Positions 12,248 through 24,800 of a DNA stretch of 64,000 bases are shown in pieces; position 1 is the first letter of the stretch; every line of letters begins with the position of its first letter. The stretch is from Ischnura elegans (taxonomy: Eukaryota; Arthropoda; Insecta; Odonata; Coenagrionidae): assembly GCF_921293095.1 (NCBI RefSeq), contig NC_060257.1, forward strand, positions 54,224,968 through 54,288,967. Reading direction: 5' to 3'. The notes under the pieces are model-generated. The model did not search any database and was not told the DNA's origin. It saw nothing but the letters and a program-made list of their open reading frames with translations. A program made the position numbers and the translations under genes.

Positions 12248-15200
12248 ATGAGGATGAATGCGACTACAGCGGTCATCGCTTTGGCTGTTATAGCCAGCGC
12301 TTCGAGTGAGTACCTAAACAGTCACGTTTATTTGTAGATAGATGCACAGACATTGAGAGCACCCATAACTCACTCTTTACCGGTCGTGTTTTGTGTATTT
12401 TTTGTGTATTTGAGCGACGGATTTCTCTCGTAACCCATTTCCGGCAAGAAAAATGTCTGCTTGCGATTTTGAAGATATTAATGAGCTCCGCTCCTATATT
12501 GTCGTCTTTAAGTTATCTTTCGAAAATATTTTAATGGCGCTCAGGGCTGGGCATTATTCCAAATATAAGTATTTTAAAATGCATATTTGAAATACATTTG
12601 TAATCTTTACTTGATATTTCATATACACGACTTGAATGCATCTTGCATTTTGACTTCATGTACAGATTTTTAGTATATTACAAAATTTAAAACACGAAGA
12701 ATAATTATATAAAACACGAAGTACTCCGACCATGAATAACGAAATGGTCGAAAGTTAAAACAAAACACTCAGTATAACGGCTAAAAAATAACTTTCGACT
12801 ATTTCGTTATTTATGATAGGAGCACTTCGTGTTTTATATCATTCTTCTCAGCTTTTTTGGTACTTTAAAAATATGCTATTAAGATTGAGATATTATGAGA
12901 AAGTAAAAAAAGTTAATAATTCTATTAGAGGTGCTAGTTGCCTTCGTCGGGGGGAGGAAAGGGACGGGCGAACGGACCCACCAACTACCTGTGTCGTTCC
13001 TGTACAGTTTTTTTGTCGGTCCTTTCCTACCCTCCTTTGCTCGCGGCTCTGGTACTTCGCGGACCTGTACGCCAACTTACGGTGTAAACAGTATAAACTA
13101 ATTTTAACACTTTTCATATTCGCAAAAATAATTTGTTAAAGAAAATTTGGTAAATTCATGATTTTTCTATATTTTGTTTTCATTTATGAAGGAGAATAAT
13201 TGTGCTTTTATATTTCGGGGGGGTGTCCGGACCCCGCGTATCCCCCCTGGCTACGCCACTGGGTGCAACACTATGACTGGCAACAGTGCAACAACGATAG
13301 GTGACAAGGCTGCGACAGGTACTGCAGCAGAGTCAACCTGGCTGTGGAACAGGCAGGCTAGCCCTGCTTGTCAACATTATTCGTCTCAGTGGCGTAACTA
13401 TGGGGGGGGGGGGGGTGGTGAGGGAGTAGATCCCCCCCAAAAGGCCTCAGATAAATAACAAAATATATTTAAAGCTATTGCCTAATTTTGACACATAACA
13501 ACTGCATCTGCTTTAAGTTCAATCTTTAAAAGGGAAGGTGATGTAAAATGTATTTCCAGGCATGTCATTTTTCAAAACGTTTACCAGATTTTGCCCGTCG
13601 GGGAGGGGGTCGCCAACTCAGGCCATCTCATCCCCCCCAAGGCATACTCCTAGTAACCCCACTTATTCATCTCATTCTTTTGTCAACATTATTCATCTTA
13701 TTCTTTCCCAAGGCTTCCGAGTGCCCAATGGGCGACCGCTACTTGACGGGAGAATTGTTGGTGGGGAGGATGCAGCCCCCGGAGAGTTTCCTTACCAGGT
13801 AAGGAATAAGATCAAGGGCACACCTAGGATCAAAACTTGGGTGGGGGGGTGGCAAACCATTGTTGTTCAAGTTATAGGTAAGATTTAAGCATGGAAAAGG
13901 TGAATGAAATCAACATTTTGAGAAAACTGTAACGGCTCCTTATTAGTTTTTAAAATTATTTGGTTGAAAAAATATTATTTTCCTTAAAAACATATGCAAT
14001 TTTTGTTTTTAGAGGGGGCAGCTGCCCCCTCCTGCCCCTCGCTGGGTACGCCCACGACTAAGATCATCAATATTATCACTGGTCAACGATCCTAAGATTG
14101 GTTTTACGCAGCTCTACACTCAATTCTACTATTAGCTATGATCCGTTTAAAATATTTTAATGACCGGCATTGTCCTGCAATTTCGGAAGGTTTTGATTTT
14201 TGGTTTTATTGCCTAGTTTTGTTTTTATGGCCAAAATTGAAAGCCATCCACAGAGCCAGTGGTACATCGAGGGAGGTTCCGACCCTGCCCTCCCCTCCCG
14301 CGGGAATATAAAAACACAATAACTTCTTGAGAATTAATTATATTTTAACAAAATATTTTATAAAATGAAGTTTTTTCCGATTGTAAAAAGTGTTTAAATT
14401 AGTTTAAAACACACTACTTAGTTCCCTGATTTTCAAAAGTTTTCCCGCGAACTTCCCTGGTTCAACCCTTGTTTTAGATTCCCGCCCCGAAGAAAATTCC
14501 TGGCTGCGTCACTGTGTGGAGCCCTGTCGTTTATTTTATTTAATTTATTTAAATCTGCATGTTTAAACCATATTTTCTTCATGTATATGACCTCGTGTCC
14601 AATTTCTCCTATTCCATCTTTCAGCTCTCCTTGAGAATAGGCGGATATCACATCTGTGGTGCATCCATCTTGAGCGAAGACTGGGCCGTGACTGCAGCAC
14701 ACTGCTTAGACGAGTGAGTATCAACGAGAAACAGAAACTTGTATCCAATGGCCGTGACGTAGGTATTACTTCATAGGTGCAAAAAAATACTGTGTTGGTT
14801 TGCTGGAACGGAAGAATTCGCAGCAGTGACCATGAGCGTATCCAGCGGGGGTCAGGAGGGGTCAGCTGCCCCCCACACCCCCATTAAGAAAAAATTGCAA
14901 AAGTCTTTAAGGAAAATTAGGACTGGATGGAAATGAAAGTTTTCAACAATTTTTACATTTTCTTTAAACTCATGTATTAGACATGTTACAAAAATAATTT
15001 TTTTTCCTGCAAATAATTTTTAAAACTAATAAAGTGCTGTTTTCTAAAAATTAAATAAAATTTTCTTAAAATGCTGGTTCCTTTCACCTTTCCCATGCTA
15101 AAATATTACAACTTGAACGGCCTTAGCTTACCCTCCCCTAGTTTTGATCCTGGGTTCGCCCATTGACAATGACCTGCCCAAGCTTCTCAACCGGAAATCG

Positions 15201-18200
15201 CTGCCAAGCACTAATCTCACATGAGATTGGTCAAAATGCGTATTTTCAGTATAAAAACGTTAATATATGCTTCATTTTAGTTGCGTTGCAATGCATTCAT
15301 TGCGTGGGATTTATTTAAAATAAAAACAACTGCTTTTGCTATTTTTATGTAAGATAAGTTAAGGCTAGTATTTAAGATAACTAAGATCATAGTCTATAAT
15401 CACATTTTACACTGATTCTTGCGGAAAAAAATTACGTGACACTGGCCCCCTCTCCCCAACGTGAGATGGAGTGAGAATCGGCTCAACCCCCTCCACTAAA
15501 CGACTCACGTAATTAATGGATGCCGCCTAAACCGTTGTGGAGTTGTGTTCAGCGTTTCGCCCAATCTTTGTTATTCACGCAGCGAATTTTTTTTGGCTCC
15601 AGCCATACGCAGAAAGATCAGTTCGTCACCATCACAATAGGGTGGTTTCCTATTATTTTTTTATTGCCTTAATCGAAAGATTATTACTCCTGGAGTACGT
15701 ATTTCACGCTTTTAGATTTTTAAATGACAATATCTATTTTTCGCGATTAAATGAAAATTGAAAATTTTCAAGCGCGCAAAAACGCGACGCTCAAGTATGA
15801 ATGCCGGGAAATATCTCCGTACCTCGTATTTCTGGTTCCCCCTCCCGCCCGGTGAGGTGACCTTGAGGCGAGCCTTAGCGCTGATACGTCGCAGACTGCC
15901 AGCAGGTAGCTGAGTTCCTTGTTGAATGGTAGCACTTGGCATAAAAAAGGTTTATTAATACCTTATCAAACGAAGAAAACTTTCCGACCTCAGCCAGTTT
16001 TTGTAGGTGATTATTAAGACATGTTTCCCTGGGCTCTGTGCCTCATGCATGCATTGGTAACCTCAGACGATGTATTACTCCTATCCTCTCGTGTAGAAAC
16101 TAGGTCCCTATGACGTCACGTGGAGTGGAATCGCATGGGCGCCAATCTGGCCTTTTTCAAATGAGGATAAAATTTGACCCTTGCCATTCGTCAAAACCGG
16201 TATTTCAAAAACCAAATAATTTGTGTATTATGAATACACTAATAGTGGGTAACGAATCGTAATCAATGCCTTTCGTTTTCTTTGATGAAGGAAACTAGCC
16301 TATTGTTATGCATTGTTACATGTTGCAGGATAATTACACTTTCTGTGCAATTGCCTAGGTTTTTCAACATACGAACAAGGTCTCGGAATGTGTCTTGTTC
16401 GTATATTGAGAACTTTCTGTGCCTGCCTTCAATACCCTTTTTCCTGACTGTTGGTGGCTGGACAGGAGAGAGCTAGTAACCAATAGCATATTCAATCCTT
16501 GCTCCTTTAGAGAAACATGCTCCATATATCAGTGGCGTAGTGATGGGTATTTTTGGGGATACCCCCCCAGAACTCAGTGAAATCTTAAAATTTAATAGAT
16601 TTTACTTAATTGGATATATTTTACCTATAGAATAGTGTAAGAATAAAATATTCCTCAGTAAGCCGTTAAACTCACCATTTTGAGCTATTTATCTTAAATA
16701 TTTCTGGGGGAGGGCACCCACTCCTCCCTTATTGCATATCCCCCAGTATTAGTGTCTCCTAAATCCCCCCTAGCCTTAATTCCTAGCTGCGCACCTGCTA
16801 TATTCATCAGATGCTTTATATATGCTTTGTTTCCTTACTTCTACGCTTGTACTCTCAGGTGTAAGGAGATTCTTCTTTTTGTAGAAAGCCCTCTTCAACT
16901 GCACTATTCTACTGATGATTTATTTCTCTCTGATTCCTTTGTTGGTAACTCGGCTTCTTAGATCCAATGGATCCTTCCTGCTGGTGGATAATAAAATGGA
17001 GTATTGCTGTTCTCTTTATTTTTCACTCTTCATTACAATAGATCAAAATAATAGTGAACCACCCACGTTCTCCAAATAGCAATTTTTTCTTTGAACATGA
17101 CAGCTACAGGATAACTATGTATAGTGCTTGAATGGAATCCTTCATGCAATTGTGGCCAATTATTACCTTTCAGTGTGGGTCGCAAACGCCTGCAGCTCAT
17201 GGCTGGTTCTCTTGACGTTGATGAGGGGGACATTTATCATGTAACTTATTTCACTGTTCACCCCAATTATGATCCAGTCACCGTAGACTGGGATATGGCA
17301 GTACTCAAGGTAATTTTTTGTTCTTCTATAGCTATATGGGTATGAGATAAAATATTAAAATATGTTACTAGAAGACCACTAATTTTTGTTTATTTTTCTT
17401 TTTGTTAGTTGTATTTGAATATTTAATAATAGTGTTTTAGTACACATAGACGAATCCAGGGGGGAGGGCACGTGCCCCCCTCCCTGAACCTTAAAAAATA
17501 TGCAAGATTTTTAATACGGTCCCATTATCATTGCGTTCATTTTGTATTAAGAGGTATACTTGTGCCCCACCAGAAGAAAATCTTGGACACGGCCTTCCTT
17601 CCCCCCCCCCCCAGAAAGAAATCCTGGATCCGCCCCTGTTAGTACAAACTGCTATTTTTATACTTAAAACATATGCTGACGACTTTTTGTTAAATAATTT
17701 CCTGAATATTTATAAAACTTTAATCTTTAAGTATAAAGATTTTTAAAATTTAATTAATTTTGTAGTGAATATTTTGGATATTGTATTAATTTATATTTAA
17801 TTATATTTTATTAATGTATATTTCAATGTATTAGGGTATTAGTTTATATTCGTACAAGAGCGTTTCTGAGTTGATTTGGTGGAAGTACAATATATATCCA
17901 TGTTGAAGATCACAAATGATAATTACCACATTTTTAAATGCAACACTCAACAACCGACCATGGTTTCAACATCTAGCGCCATTTTCACTTTGAAATGACA
18001 CAATGTGTTGAATCCATTGGAGGTTGTTGAGTTTTGGAGTTAAAAAGTGTGGAAATTACCATTTGTGTTCTTTCACCATGAGTTAATTTATGTTGTTGTA
18101 ATTTTGAATATTATATAAATAAATGAATACTTATTTCAATATATTAACACAAATTTTTTTCCATTTTCAGTTGCTCAAAAAATGTATATAATTTTTTCTC

Positions 18201-21200
18201 AAGGGGTACAGTCTCAGAGCCATTAATAAATCTCATTTCATTTCATACTACAGGTCTCAAGACCTTTTGTCTTCAGTTGTACAGTGTCTCCTATTGCATT
18301 GCCTGCAGAAGGAGAGGAGCTGGATGCTGGGACAATGGTGGTGATAAGTGGATGGGGTGACTTATCGGTATGTGCACAAGTGCAGTCTGGTCACGTTTGC
18401 TGGAGGCTGATCACTTAGGCCCCCCTCAATACTCCCATCTTTCATGAAGCATATATAAAAAAGTTTAATAAAAAACACTCAAATTCCTTGAACTGAAAGT
18501 TTTCTTTTTGCTATTATAAAATTCAACATTTGTATCGGTTGGTTTATTTATAACATACTCAGTGTAAAAATATCATATAAAAAATAAATAAAATGAAGGT
18601 GGTTGAAGAATCAATGGCGTAGCTAGGGGGGGGGTCCGGACCCACCTCCAAAATACAGAAACACAATTATTTTCCCTCATAAATAAAACAAAATATTGAA
18701 AAATCATTAATTTACAAAATATTTCTTTAACAAATAAAGTTTTTTGGATAGTGAAAAATATTAAAATTAGTTTAAAACCCATTATTAGTGCACTATTTTC
18801 CAAAACTTTTCCCCCCTCACCTGAACGAAATCCCTGGCTACGCCTCTGAGAAGAATAAAGGTAATCGTGATGCTATTTTGAAATGGTTATTCGTATAGAT
18901 TATTTTTGAGGTTTTCTTAGATTTCAGTGCAGTTTCAGGGAACAAATTCCCTAATATAATAATCGAACCATAATTCATTGTTAAACTTTATAAGCTGTTA
19001 AGTTCTCACGTTTGAAAATATTTTTTCTTACAAAATTGCTATTTTTTATTGACATTTTATTTAGTTTTTATGACTCAGAATAGCATCAAAAATTCTCCAC
19101 TCCCCACTCACCCCAGACCACCCCTGAATCTGAATATTTCTAAGTTTCAGTGCACAGAGCTCTGAGAAACCCATGCTTATATGTACTTCTGAGTTCCTAT
19201 CCTCTGTAGGTACCCCTAATTATAATAACTATTTCTGTTCCATGGCAAACCACCATAAAAAATTAAATAAGTTTTCATTATTAGTTTAAAATTTGATTAA
19301 AAAATTACAATATATTTTTCAAGCATTAGTATTTTCAATGGTTTTTCACAATTTGAACCCATGAATGCCAAATTTGAATTGGTATTTTTAGCAAACAAAT
19401 ATTTGAACAAAGTCAAGATTTTCAAACTTTAGATAAAGGTAAATTTTCATGTGGGTCAATACCATTACAATTTTGAAGATGATAACTTATGTTTTTAACA
19501 ATTCTTCAATGTTGGTTTATACATGCTCTCTTAAAATAATGATGAACAATTCCATTTCCTCAGGAAGAAGGCTTTAACGCTAAATTCCTTCAGAAGGTTA
19601 CAGTCCCTGTATACGACCGATATGAGTGTTTTCTGGATTACATAACGTACGGTGGGATTACAAATCAAATGTTCTGTGCTGGAGTGAAGGAAGGAGGCAA
19701 GGATTCTTGTCAGGTAAATTGCATTTACATACTTTATATCTTCTATTGTAATAAATGATATAGTTATTTTGTGGGCGTGGGCATGGGCGTAAGCCTTAAT
19801 AACATATCAATACCTCCACTGCACATTATCTCAGCAATCGCCTACCGAATCAATTCCGCTCATCTAGGAGCCCAATTATAATACCGTAGCAGAGAATTGG
19901 AGGTGAGCGTTTATGCTCCGGCTACTGCCAGCTGAGAGCATCCGTATTGTTGGGCCCCTAGATGAGCGGATTTGTTTCAGTTGTCGATCATTGAGCATTT
20001 TTGCAGCGAAGGAATTGATATTACAAATAAAATGCATTGCACCATCATCCAATGTACGAAAATAGATATCATTAAAACCCTGTGCTGAAATGACAAGTCT
20101 AACTCATCGTTAAATTCTGTTACCAAATTGTGCATATCATACTAATGCCTCATGGTGAATGCAAACATAGGTAAAAATGTATTTATTAATTACATAATTT
20201 ATATATTGATTTTATGCACCCACCCTGAGAAAAAAGTTGTGTTTTCCTTGAGCATGGCTCTTGGTGGGGGTTTACTGAATAAAAAATTGTTTGGAAGTTT
20301 CAGACTATTAATCTATTTTTGTAGTCATACATATTATCAGTATATGCACAATAGTATTTTAATGCTTTTGTCAAATATGGGTGCTGTTGTAGAGGCCATA
20401 CATACATCTTAAATTCAGAATTTATATTTCTCTTAATTTTCTCTTTGACAAATGAAGTTTTTCATGGTCATTATTATCCTTACCATAACAATCTAATTAG
20501 ATTGGTCTGGTCCAATTAATTACCATTCACCCTTTCTGATTTGAACTTGAAAAATTGTATGAAAATGTCAGCTTTGAAGCTTTTGGAAGCACTTAAACAT
20601 GTAGGCACTAAGATATTTACTAAATACAATAAATCTTACTTATATCATATTTTGGGGGACCATCATTCCTTTTTGTTATAAACGGGATTTTGTTAAATGC
20701 ATAATGAAGGATTTTGCCGTACGCATCACAGTATTGCCGGCTAACATTCCATAAATCGTCTTTAGTGTAGCAATAGATTCGTAATGATGAACTATCATCC
20801 CACCCTTTCCATTAAACAGCAGTAAAGGGAAGAATTTTAAGATCTACAGTAGAACTATGAGGTGATAGCCACATGTGATAACTACCGGTGATAAGGTAAG
20901 GAACGGTTAAGTATCAAAGATGGCCTTAATGTCTTTTTAAAAGAGGAAATAATTCCTTGAGGGACCAAAGAATAGTTCGTAATTGCAGGGATTTTTTATC
21001 ATCAGAACTCAACACATGCAGTGAAATTAACATAGGCTATCGTAGCAAAGTCTAAAAGACCAGAAACTACCCTCAGTATAGGCGGGATATCTTTACATGC
21101 GTGATCCTTATAAGCACGTTTCGCTGTACATATTTATAATTATTGTACACAGCGGAATCGTACTCTCAAGAAGCTTTAATCCACCATTATCATGAAAGCA

Positions 21201-21637
21201 CACACTCATCGGAAGGGAATACATGCATCAAAACAAGGACAAAAAGAACAACGTAATAATATAAGCATAATGGCGGGGGATATTCAAATACATAGTCTTT
21301 ACATTTGAGATTATAATTCCACATTTTTCATGGTCACTATTATCCTTACCATAATAATCTAATTAGATTGGTCTGGTCCACATGTATTACCTGGCAATAG
21401 TCATGAGGGTATTCCATACTTGGAGATATTTTATAGTGATTTTAAATGATTTTTTGTGAATGGATAAATCAAATTCTCTCACAGGGTGATAGTGGTGGTC
21501 CTCTGGTCGCCAATGATAAGCTGTACGGCATTGTATCCTGGGCAATAGGTTGCGCCCAAAGAGGATACCCAGGAGTTTACGCCAAAGTATCGTCAATGAA
21601 GGCATTCATAGCCAAGGAAACTGGCTTGAAGAAGTGA
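12248..21637 (+). CDS. Trypsin-like serine protease A (complete, 7 exons)
   Basis: Exons: 12248-12305, 13713-13798, 14625-14713, 17174-17309, 18254-18367, 19564-19713, 21485-21637 (stop TGA). All junctions have GT..AG sites and phases join exactly (1,0,2,0,0,0), giving a 261-residue precursor. Residues 1-20 form a signal peptide, and a short propeptide ends at Arg33 before [15 protein letters not shown]. His74 sits in TAAHC, Asp118 in DWDMAVLK and Ser214 in GDSGGP. Asp208 corresponds to chymotrypsin Asp189 and predicts cleavage after Arg or Lys. Cysteine pairs 59/75, 183/199 and 210/234 match the three disulfides of insect trypsins. Two oddities: Cys132 has no partner, and the pocket reads SWAIGC, so Ala replaces the usual Gly216. 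A polyA signal follows. The enzyme is secreted; digestion is the likely role but is inferred. Introns carry many MITEs. Confidence 0.93.
12707..12839. repeat. Foldback repeat in trypsin A intron 1
   Basis: Arms of about 50 bases form an inverted repeat: AAAACACGAAGTACTCCGAC on the left pairs with the complement of the right arm ending CTTCGTGTTTTATAT. Both arms contain 'ataacgaaat..gtcgaaagtta'. No target duplication was resolved. It is a non-autonomous foldback or MITE. Confidence 0.65.
13387..13663 (+). mobile_element. hAT-like MITE (CAGTGGCGTAACTA family), copy 1
   Basis: The left end reads CAGTGGCGTAACTATGGGGG and the decayed right end reads CCTAGTAACCCCAC, versus CCTAGTTACGCCACTG in the sister copy ending at 33642. 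The interiors share the blocks 'ttttgacacataa', 'aactgcat' and 'gatgtaaaa'. CAGTGGCG ends are typical of hAT elements. The element ends only about 50 bases before exon 2 of gene A. Confidence 0.6.
13810..14058 (-). mobile_element. MITE of the TGGGCGTACCCAG family
   Basis: The right end GCTGGGTACGCCCA is the complement of the family's left end seen at 14832 and 32114, and GGGGCAGCTGCCCCCTC lies just inside. The other end carries CCTAGGATCAAAACTTGGG, matching the family's opposite end. It lies within intron 2 of trypsin A and has no coding capacity. Confidence 0.5.
14250..14514 (+). mobile_element. hAT-like MITE in trypsin A intron 2
   Basis: It begins CAGTGGTACATCGAGGG and ends CTGGCTGCGTCACTG. 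The matching copy in the inverted duplicate lies at 30430-30715, so it was inserted before the A/B duplication. Flanking 8-mers (cacagagc and tgtggagc) agree at only four of eight positions, so the target duplication is uncertain. Confidence 0.5.
14832..15164 (+). mobile_element. MITE of the TGGGCGTACCCAG family
   Basis: The left end reads GAGCGTATCCAGCGGGGGTC and the right end reads GATCCTGGGTTCGCCCA, imperfect inverted repeats. 'tcagctgcccccc' follows the left end as in the other copies. It is shared with the inverted duplicate at about 29775-30116, so it predates the duplication. Confidence 0.55.
15639..16301 (+). mobile_element. 0.66-kb MITE, AGGGTGGTTTCC family (in trypsin A intron 3)
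   Basis: The left end is AGGGTGGTTTCCT and the right end is the degenerate GGAAACTAGCCT; the flanking dinucleotide AT is duplicated (15637-15638, 16302-16303). The inverted duplicate of this intron (29297-29302) holds the uninterrupted site CAATTG, so this is a clean insertion with a 2-base AT duplication made after the A/B duplication. The two halves match copies at 51523-52185 and 54351-55012. No transposase is encoded. Confidence 0.8.
16530..16797 (+). mobile_element. hAT-like MITE in trypsin A intron 3
   Basis: The left end reads CAGTGGCGTAGTGATGGG and the right end reads CCTAGCTGCGCACCTG. G-rich and C-rich blocks lie just inside the ends. A counterpart at about 28800-29073 in the inverted duplicate shows that it predates the duplication. 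Confidence 0.5.
17450..17637 (+). mobile_element. Short MITE with C/G-rich ends in trypsin A intron 4
   Basis: Ends read GACGAATCCAGGGGGGAGGG and CCTGGATCCGCCCCTG. The inverted copy at 27969-28170 is present at the equivalent place in fragment B. There is no coding potential. Confidence 0.5.
17908..18070. repeat. Foldback repeat in trypsin A intron 4
   Basis: The left arm GATCACAAATGATAATTACC pairs with the complement of the right arm GGAAATTACCATTTGTGTTC; both arms end in 'actcaacaacc' toward the loop. The equivalent intron in fragment B is shorter by about 490 bases and lacks this piece, so it was either inserted in A or deleted from B. Confidence 0.65.
18612..18848 (+). mobile_element. 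hAT-like MITE with 8-base target duplication
   Basis: Ends are CAATGGCGTAGCTAGGGG and CCCTGGCTACGCCTCTG. The flanking 8-mers TGAAGAAT (18604-18611) and AGAAGAAT (18849-18856) agree at seven of eight positions, as expected for hAT. It lies in intron 5 of trypsin A. A related right end occurs at about 13243-13261 (CTGGCTACGCCACTG). Confidence 0.65.
19840..19978. repeat. Foldback repeat in trypsin A intron 6
   Basis: CCGCTCATCTAGGAGCCCA at the left is the near-perfect complement of TGGGCCCCTAGATGAGCGG at the right, with outer bases also partly paired. It is a short MITE-like hairpin with no coding content. Confidence 0.6.
20458..21381. repeat. Direct repeat pair of about 55 bases in trypsin A intron 6
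   Basis: TCATGGTCATTATTATCCTT followed by 'accataacaatctaattagattggtctggtcca' at 20458-20513 recurs with two or three changes at 21327-21380. The 0.8 kb between them has no clear open frame. The repeats are too short and internal to be taken as LTRs; a local duplication is more likely. Confidence 0.6.
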
Positions 21638-21709
21638 TGGAGAGTAATGGCATATTAGCCTATATACATGTATGACCATTATTTTCATGTTCTGAAAACT
21701 TTTGTTCTC

Positions 21710-21715
21710 AATAAA
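21710..21715 (+). terminator. Polyadenylation signal of trypsin A
   Basis: AATAAA occurs 73 bases after the stop codon of gene A. A MITE begins at 21726, so the 3' end of the transcript lies at or just inside that repeat. Confidence 0.7.
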
Positions 21716-21845
21716 TATTTCAAATAGGGTGGTTTCCTTTTTATTAATTGCCTAAATCGAAAGATACTAAAGAAATACGTACTCCTGGAGTGCGTATTTC
21801 ATGCTATTTGATTTTTAAATGACGATATCTAATTTTCGCGATTAA

Positions 21846-24800
21846 CACTTTCAATGCTGACCATGTAAAACTCAAAATTGACCCCCGGTGCGGCTGTCGT
21901 TTTTTAATGCAAAACGCATGCATGGGTGCCAAAAGAGCTGGGAAAAATAATGAAAAAATTTTCTTGGCCCTAATTTGTTAGCTATGAATTTTTTTATTTA
22001 TGACGTGATATCACGTCACCCGCACAGCGGGATATAAACGTAATGCGGGTTGCATACTGTCGGCTTTTTCCCCGCGCCACCGTTTTCTTTCAATTTTTTT
22101 GTGCGCTATGTATCCAAGAAAATACGAGGAAAATGAGTTTGCAATGTTCTACTGGTATCGCCATTGGTATTTTGCCACTGCCATAGGGAAATTTTTGGCT
22201 TAGATGAATGTATTGCAAGTTATAAATACAAGGAGTTTCCGTGAACAGCTGTTTGATTATGATGGTAGTTCTGGGCAAGATATTTCGGCGTATTCCTTGT
22301 ACTAGAAATCCTAAGTGTCGGGGTAGGGTTCTATAATATTGAATAATTTTTACATTTTCCTCTGAAGCCACTATTCTCGTCACAAATTCCTTTACTCGTT
22401 TCTTGTTTTCAGCTCCAATTCCTTTCTTCACATACGACTAACTGTAAGCATCAGATATTTAACGAAAATGGTTTTCACATACCATTATGTAGCCCCTTCA
22501 CTGCAGGTGCTTGAGATGGTTGGCACTCCGCTTTCGAGATTATTTTCCGACGGTGTATTATGGTGTCTCTTCACGTGCACCACTCCTGCCGGCTGTTCTA
22601 AGGTTGGACGGGGTACGGAGATGAAGCGAGGGGTGAGAGTAAAATTTAGTCGGTCCGCTTGTAAGAACAAGGAATAGCTTTTTCGGGAGTGCCATCGGCA
22701 CATCAAAAAGATGAGGAAGGTATGAGGAAAGATTTTGATGACACGTGTCCTTTTTGGGTCGCTGGGGTGGAGATTCCGGTGCCGAAATAATAATGGATGT
22801 GGAAATAGAAATAATCAACCCATAACTTCCTCATTACTATCTTCTGAACTCAAGCAAATGACATATTTATGCAATATGATGCGACCGAGTCAAAAGTTAA
22901 TACATAAAAACTGGAACTAATAGTACCTATTTACAAGCAAATATCTCACAAGTAATCTTCATTTAGGCCACGTATCGTGGTTCTGACTACGAATATTCTG
23001 CGAAAATCTGAAAATGATGTAAATTTTTTCAGCTATAATTTTTTTTTTCATTTGGTGCATAATAATATCAATTCGAGTAAACCATTCAATAATACGTACT
23101 GCTAGGAATAGATTTTCAGCATCTATGCCCATTATTACGTACCCGATTACCGAAAGCAACGTTTTATTTCTAATTACACGAGGGAAAAACTAATTCCATC
23201 GTGCTTAGAAATCTCTAGTTACTTCTTATTTATGAAGCAGCCCTAGTCTATTGAAAAAAGGAATCACATGACATGAAAAAAATATTATATTTACCCAAAA
23301 CAATTTCATTACAATCGAAATGATAACCATTTTCAAATTATATATTACATACAACTACGTACCGCCATGTATGTTTTACCAATGTAGGAAATACCTCTCT
23401 CACAAATTTTATAACAATATATTTAGCCTATAATGCTATTTGCAAAATATGATACAAAAATATATAATACTATTTATGCCTTCTGATGAAAGGAAGAAAA
23501 AAGCTCGGGACAGAGTAGAGGAGAATCCTTGCAGCCAGTGTAGATATCTGCGGTCTCTTTCCTACGCCCGAGAGTGCTTGCACCGCAATAGTGCAATATT
23601 GCACCATCGATACTTCTTTCTGCCTCTTGGATGAGTTCAGGGAAGTGGGATTGAGATAATGATGGTAAAAGTGGCTTGGGATAAGGAATGTAGGATGGAA
23701 TAATAAAGGATCTAATGACAGAAAGACGGAATTTATAAAGAGGAATCTTTTAGGCGGGTTCACGATACATGAAAAAGAGTGCATAGTTTCAAGAAGGAAT
23801 TATTAGGGAATCAATGGAGGAGTGAAATTAATCTAAATTGACGGATATTTAGAGAAAACCTTCAGGCTCTGAATCGTTTTGGCCGGTGTTCGGTGAAAAA
23901 TGAAGTGCTTGAAGAATGCTAAAGAATCAATCACGACTCATGAAAGCAAAGCAGGTCAAACAAGATAGCAATGCTCCATTAGTCGGATATATTGGTTATA
24001 GGAATACCTACCTTGTGAAATATTAGGCCTATGAAGGTAAAACTCTTCATAGGTCACTGTTTCCAATTCCTAACCTATTCTTTCGGAGACTACAAGAAAG
24101 TATGTCTGTATACGAAAGAGGGTGTCTGGGAAAAGGAGACGCAAAAACACTTGGGTCGTTGGAAGGGGGTGGAATGGTGAGAGCTGGGTTTTCTATGAAA
24201 GTGATATTTTGAGGGGTCACTGAACTACAGGTCCACGGGTCTACCGCAAAGGACGTTGGGATGGAGAAGGACTGACGGTATTGTTAGAAGGTTCAGGGAA
24301 AGAATAGGACAAAGGGGATGGGCCAGGGATTGACAAAGGGATCGGGAGTAGGAGGAGGCAACGGAGTATCTGAATGTGAGGGTTCAACCTCCTCCCCACC
24401 CTCCTCTCAAAATTTCTAGCTCGGAGTCTACAGAGAATGCCTGATGCCCATCTCTTCCAGGAGCTCCCTCTATCCTCCTTCGTGTAAATTCGCCTAGAGA
24501 AGGCAGAGAGCTAAAAAAAGGAAGAATGGAAAAAAATATCTATATTATCGCTAAATATTATAAAAACGTAATAAAAAATTAATAAACACACATAATTAAG
24601 TTCCAGATAGTAAATACATATTACTTGTAAAGTATAACTCAAATAAAATTTGTTATACTCACGCATTAATAGAAAGAAATAAAAATAATAGCATAAAATA
24701 CAGGGGAAAATGAATGGAAATTGGCTTACCTTAAGATAAAAGAAAAAATTTCTCCCGATCCTCCCAGGAAAGGTTGCTTGAAACGGCGTTCACAAATATG

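Noticed and set aside
13174-13458. Coding exon between exons 1 and 2 of trypsin A
   Set aside because: The frame is made of MITE ends and a poly-G run, and phases of exons 1 and 2 already join perfectly without it.
20458-21381. LTR retrotransposon bounded by a 55-base direct repeat
   Set aside because: The repeats are too short for LTRs, lack TG..CA ends and enclose no gag or pol-like sequence.
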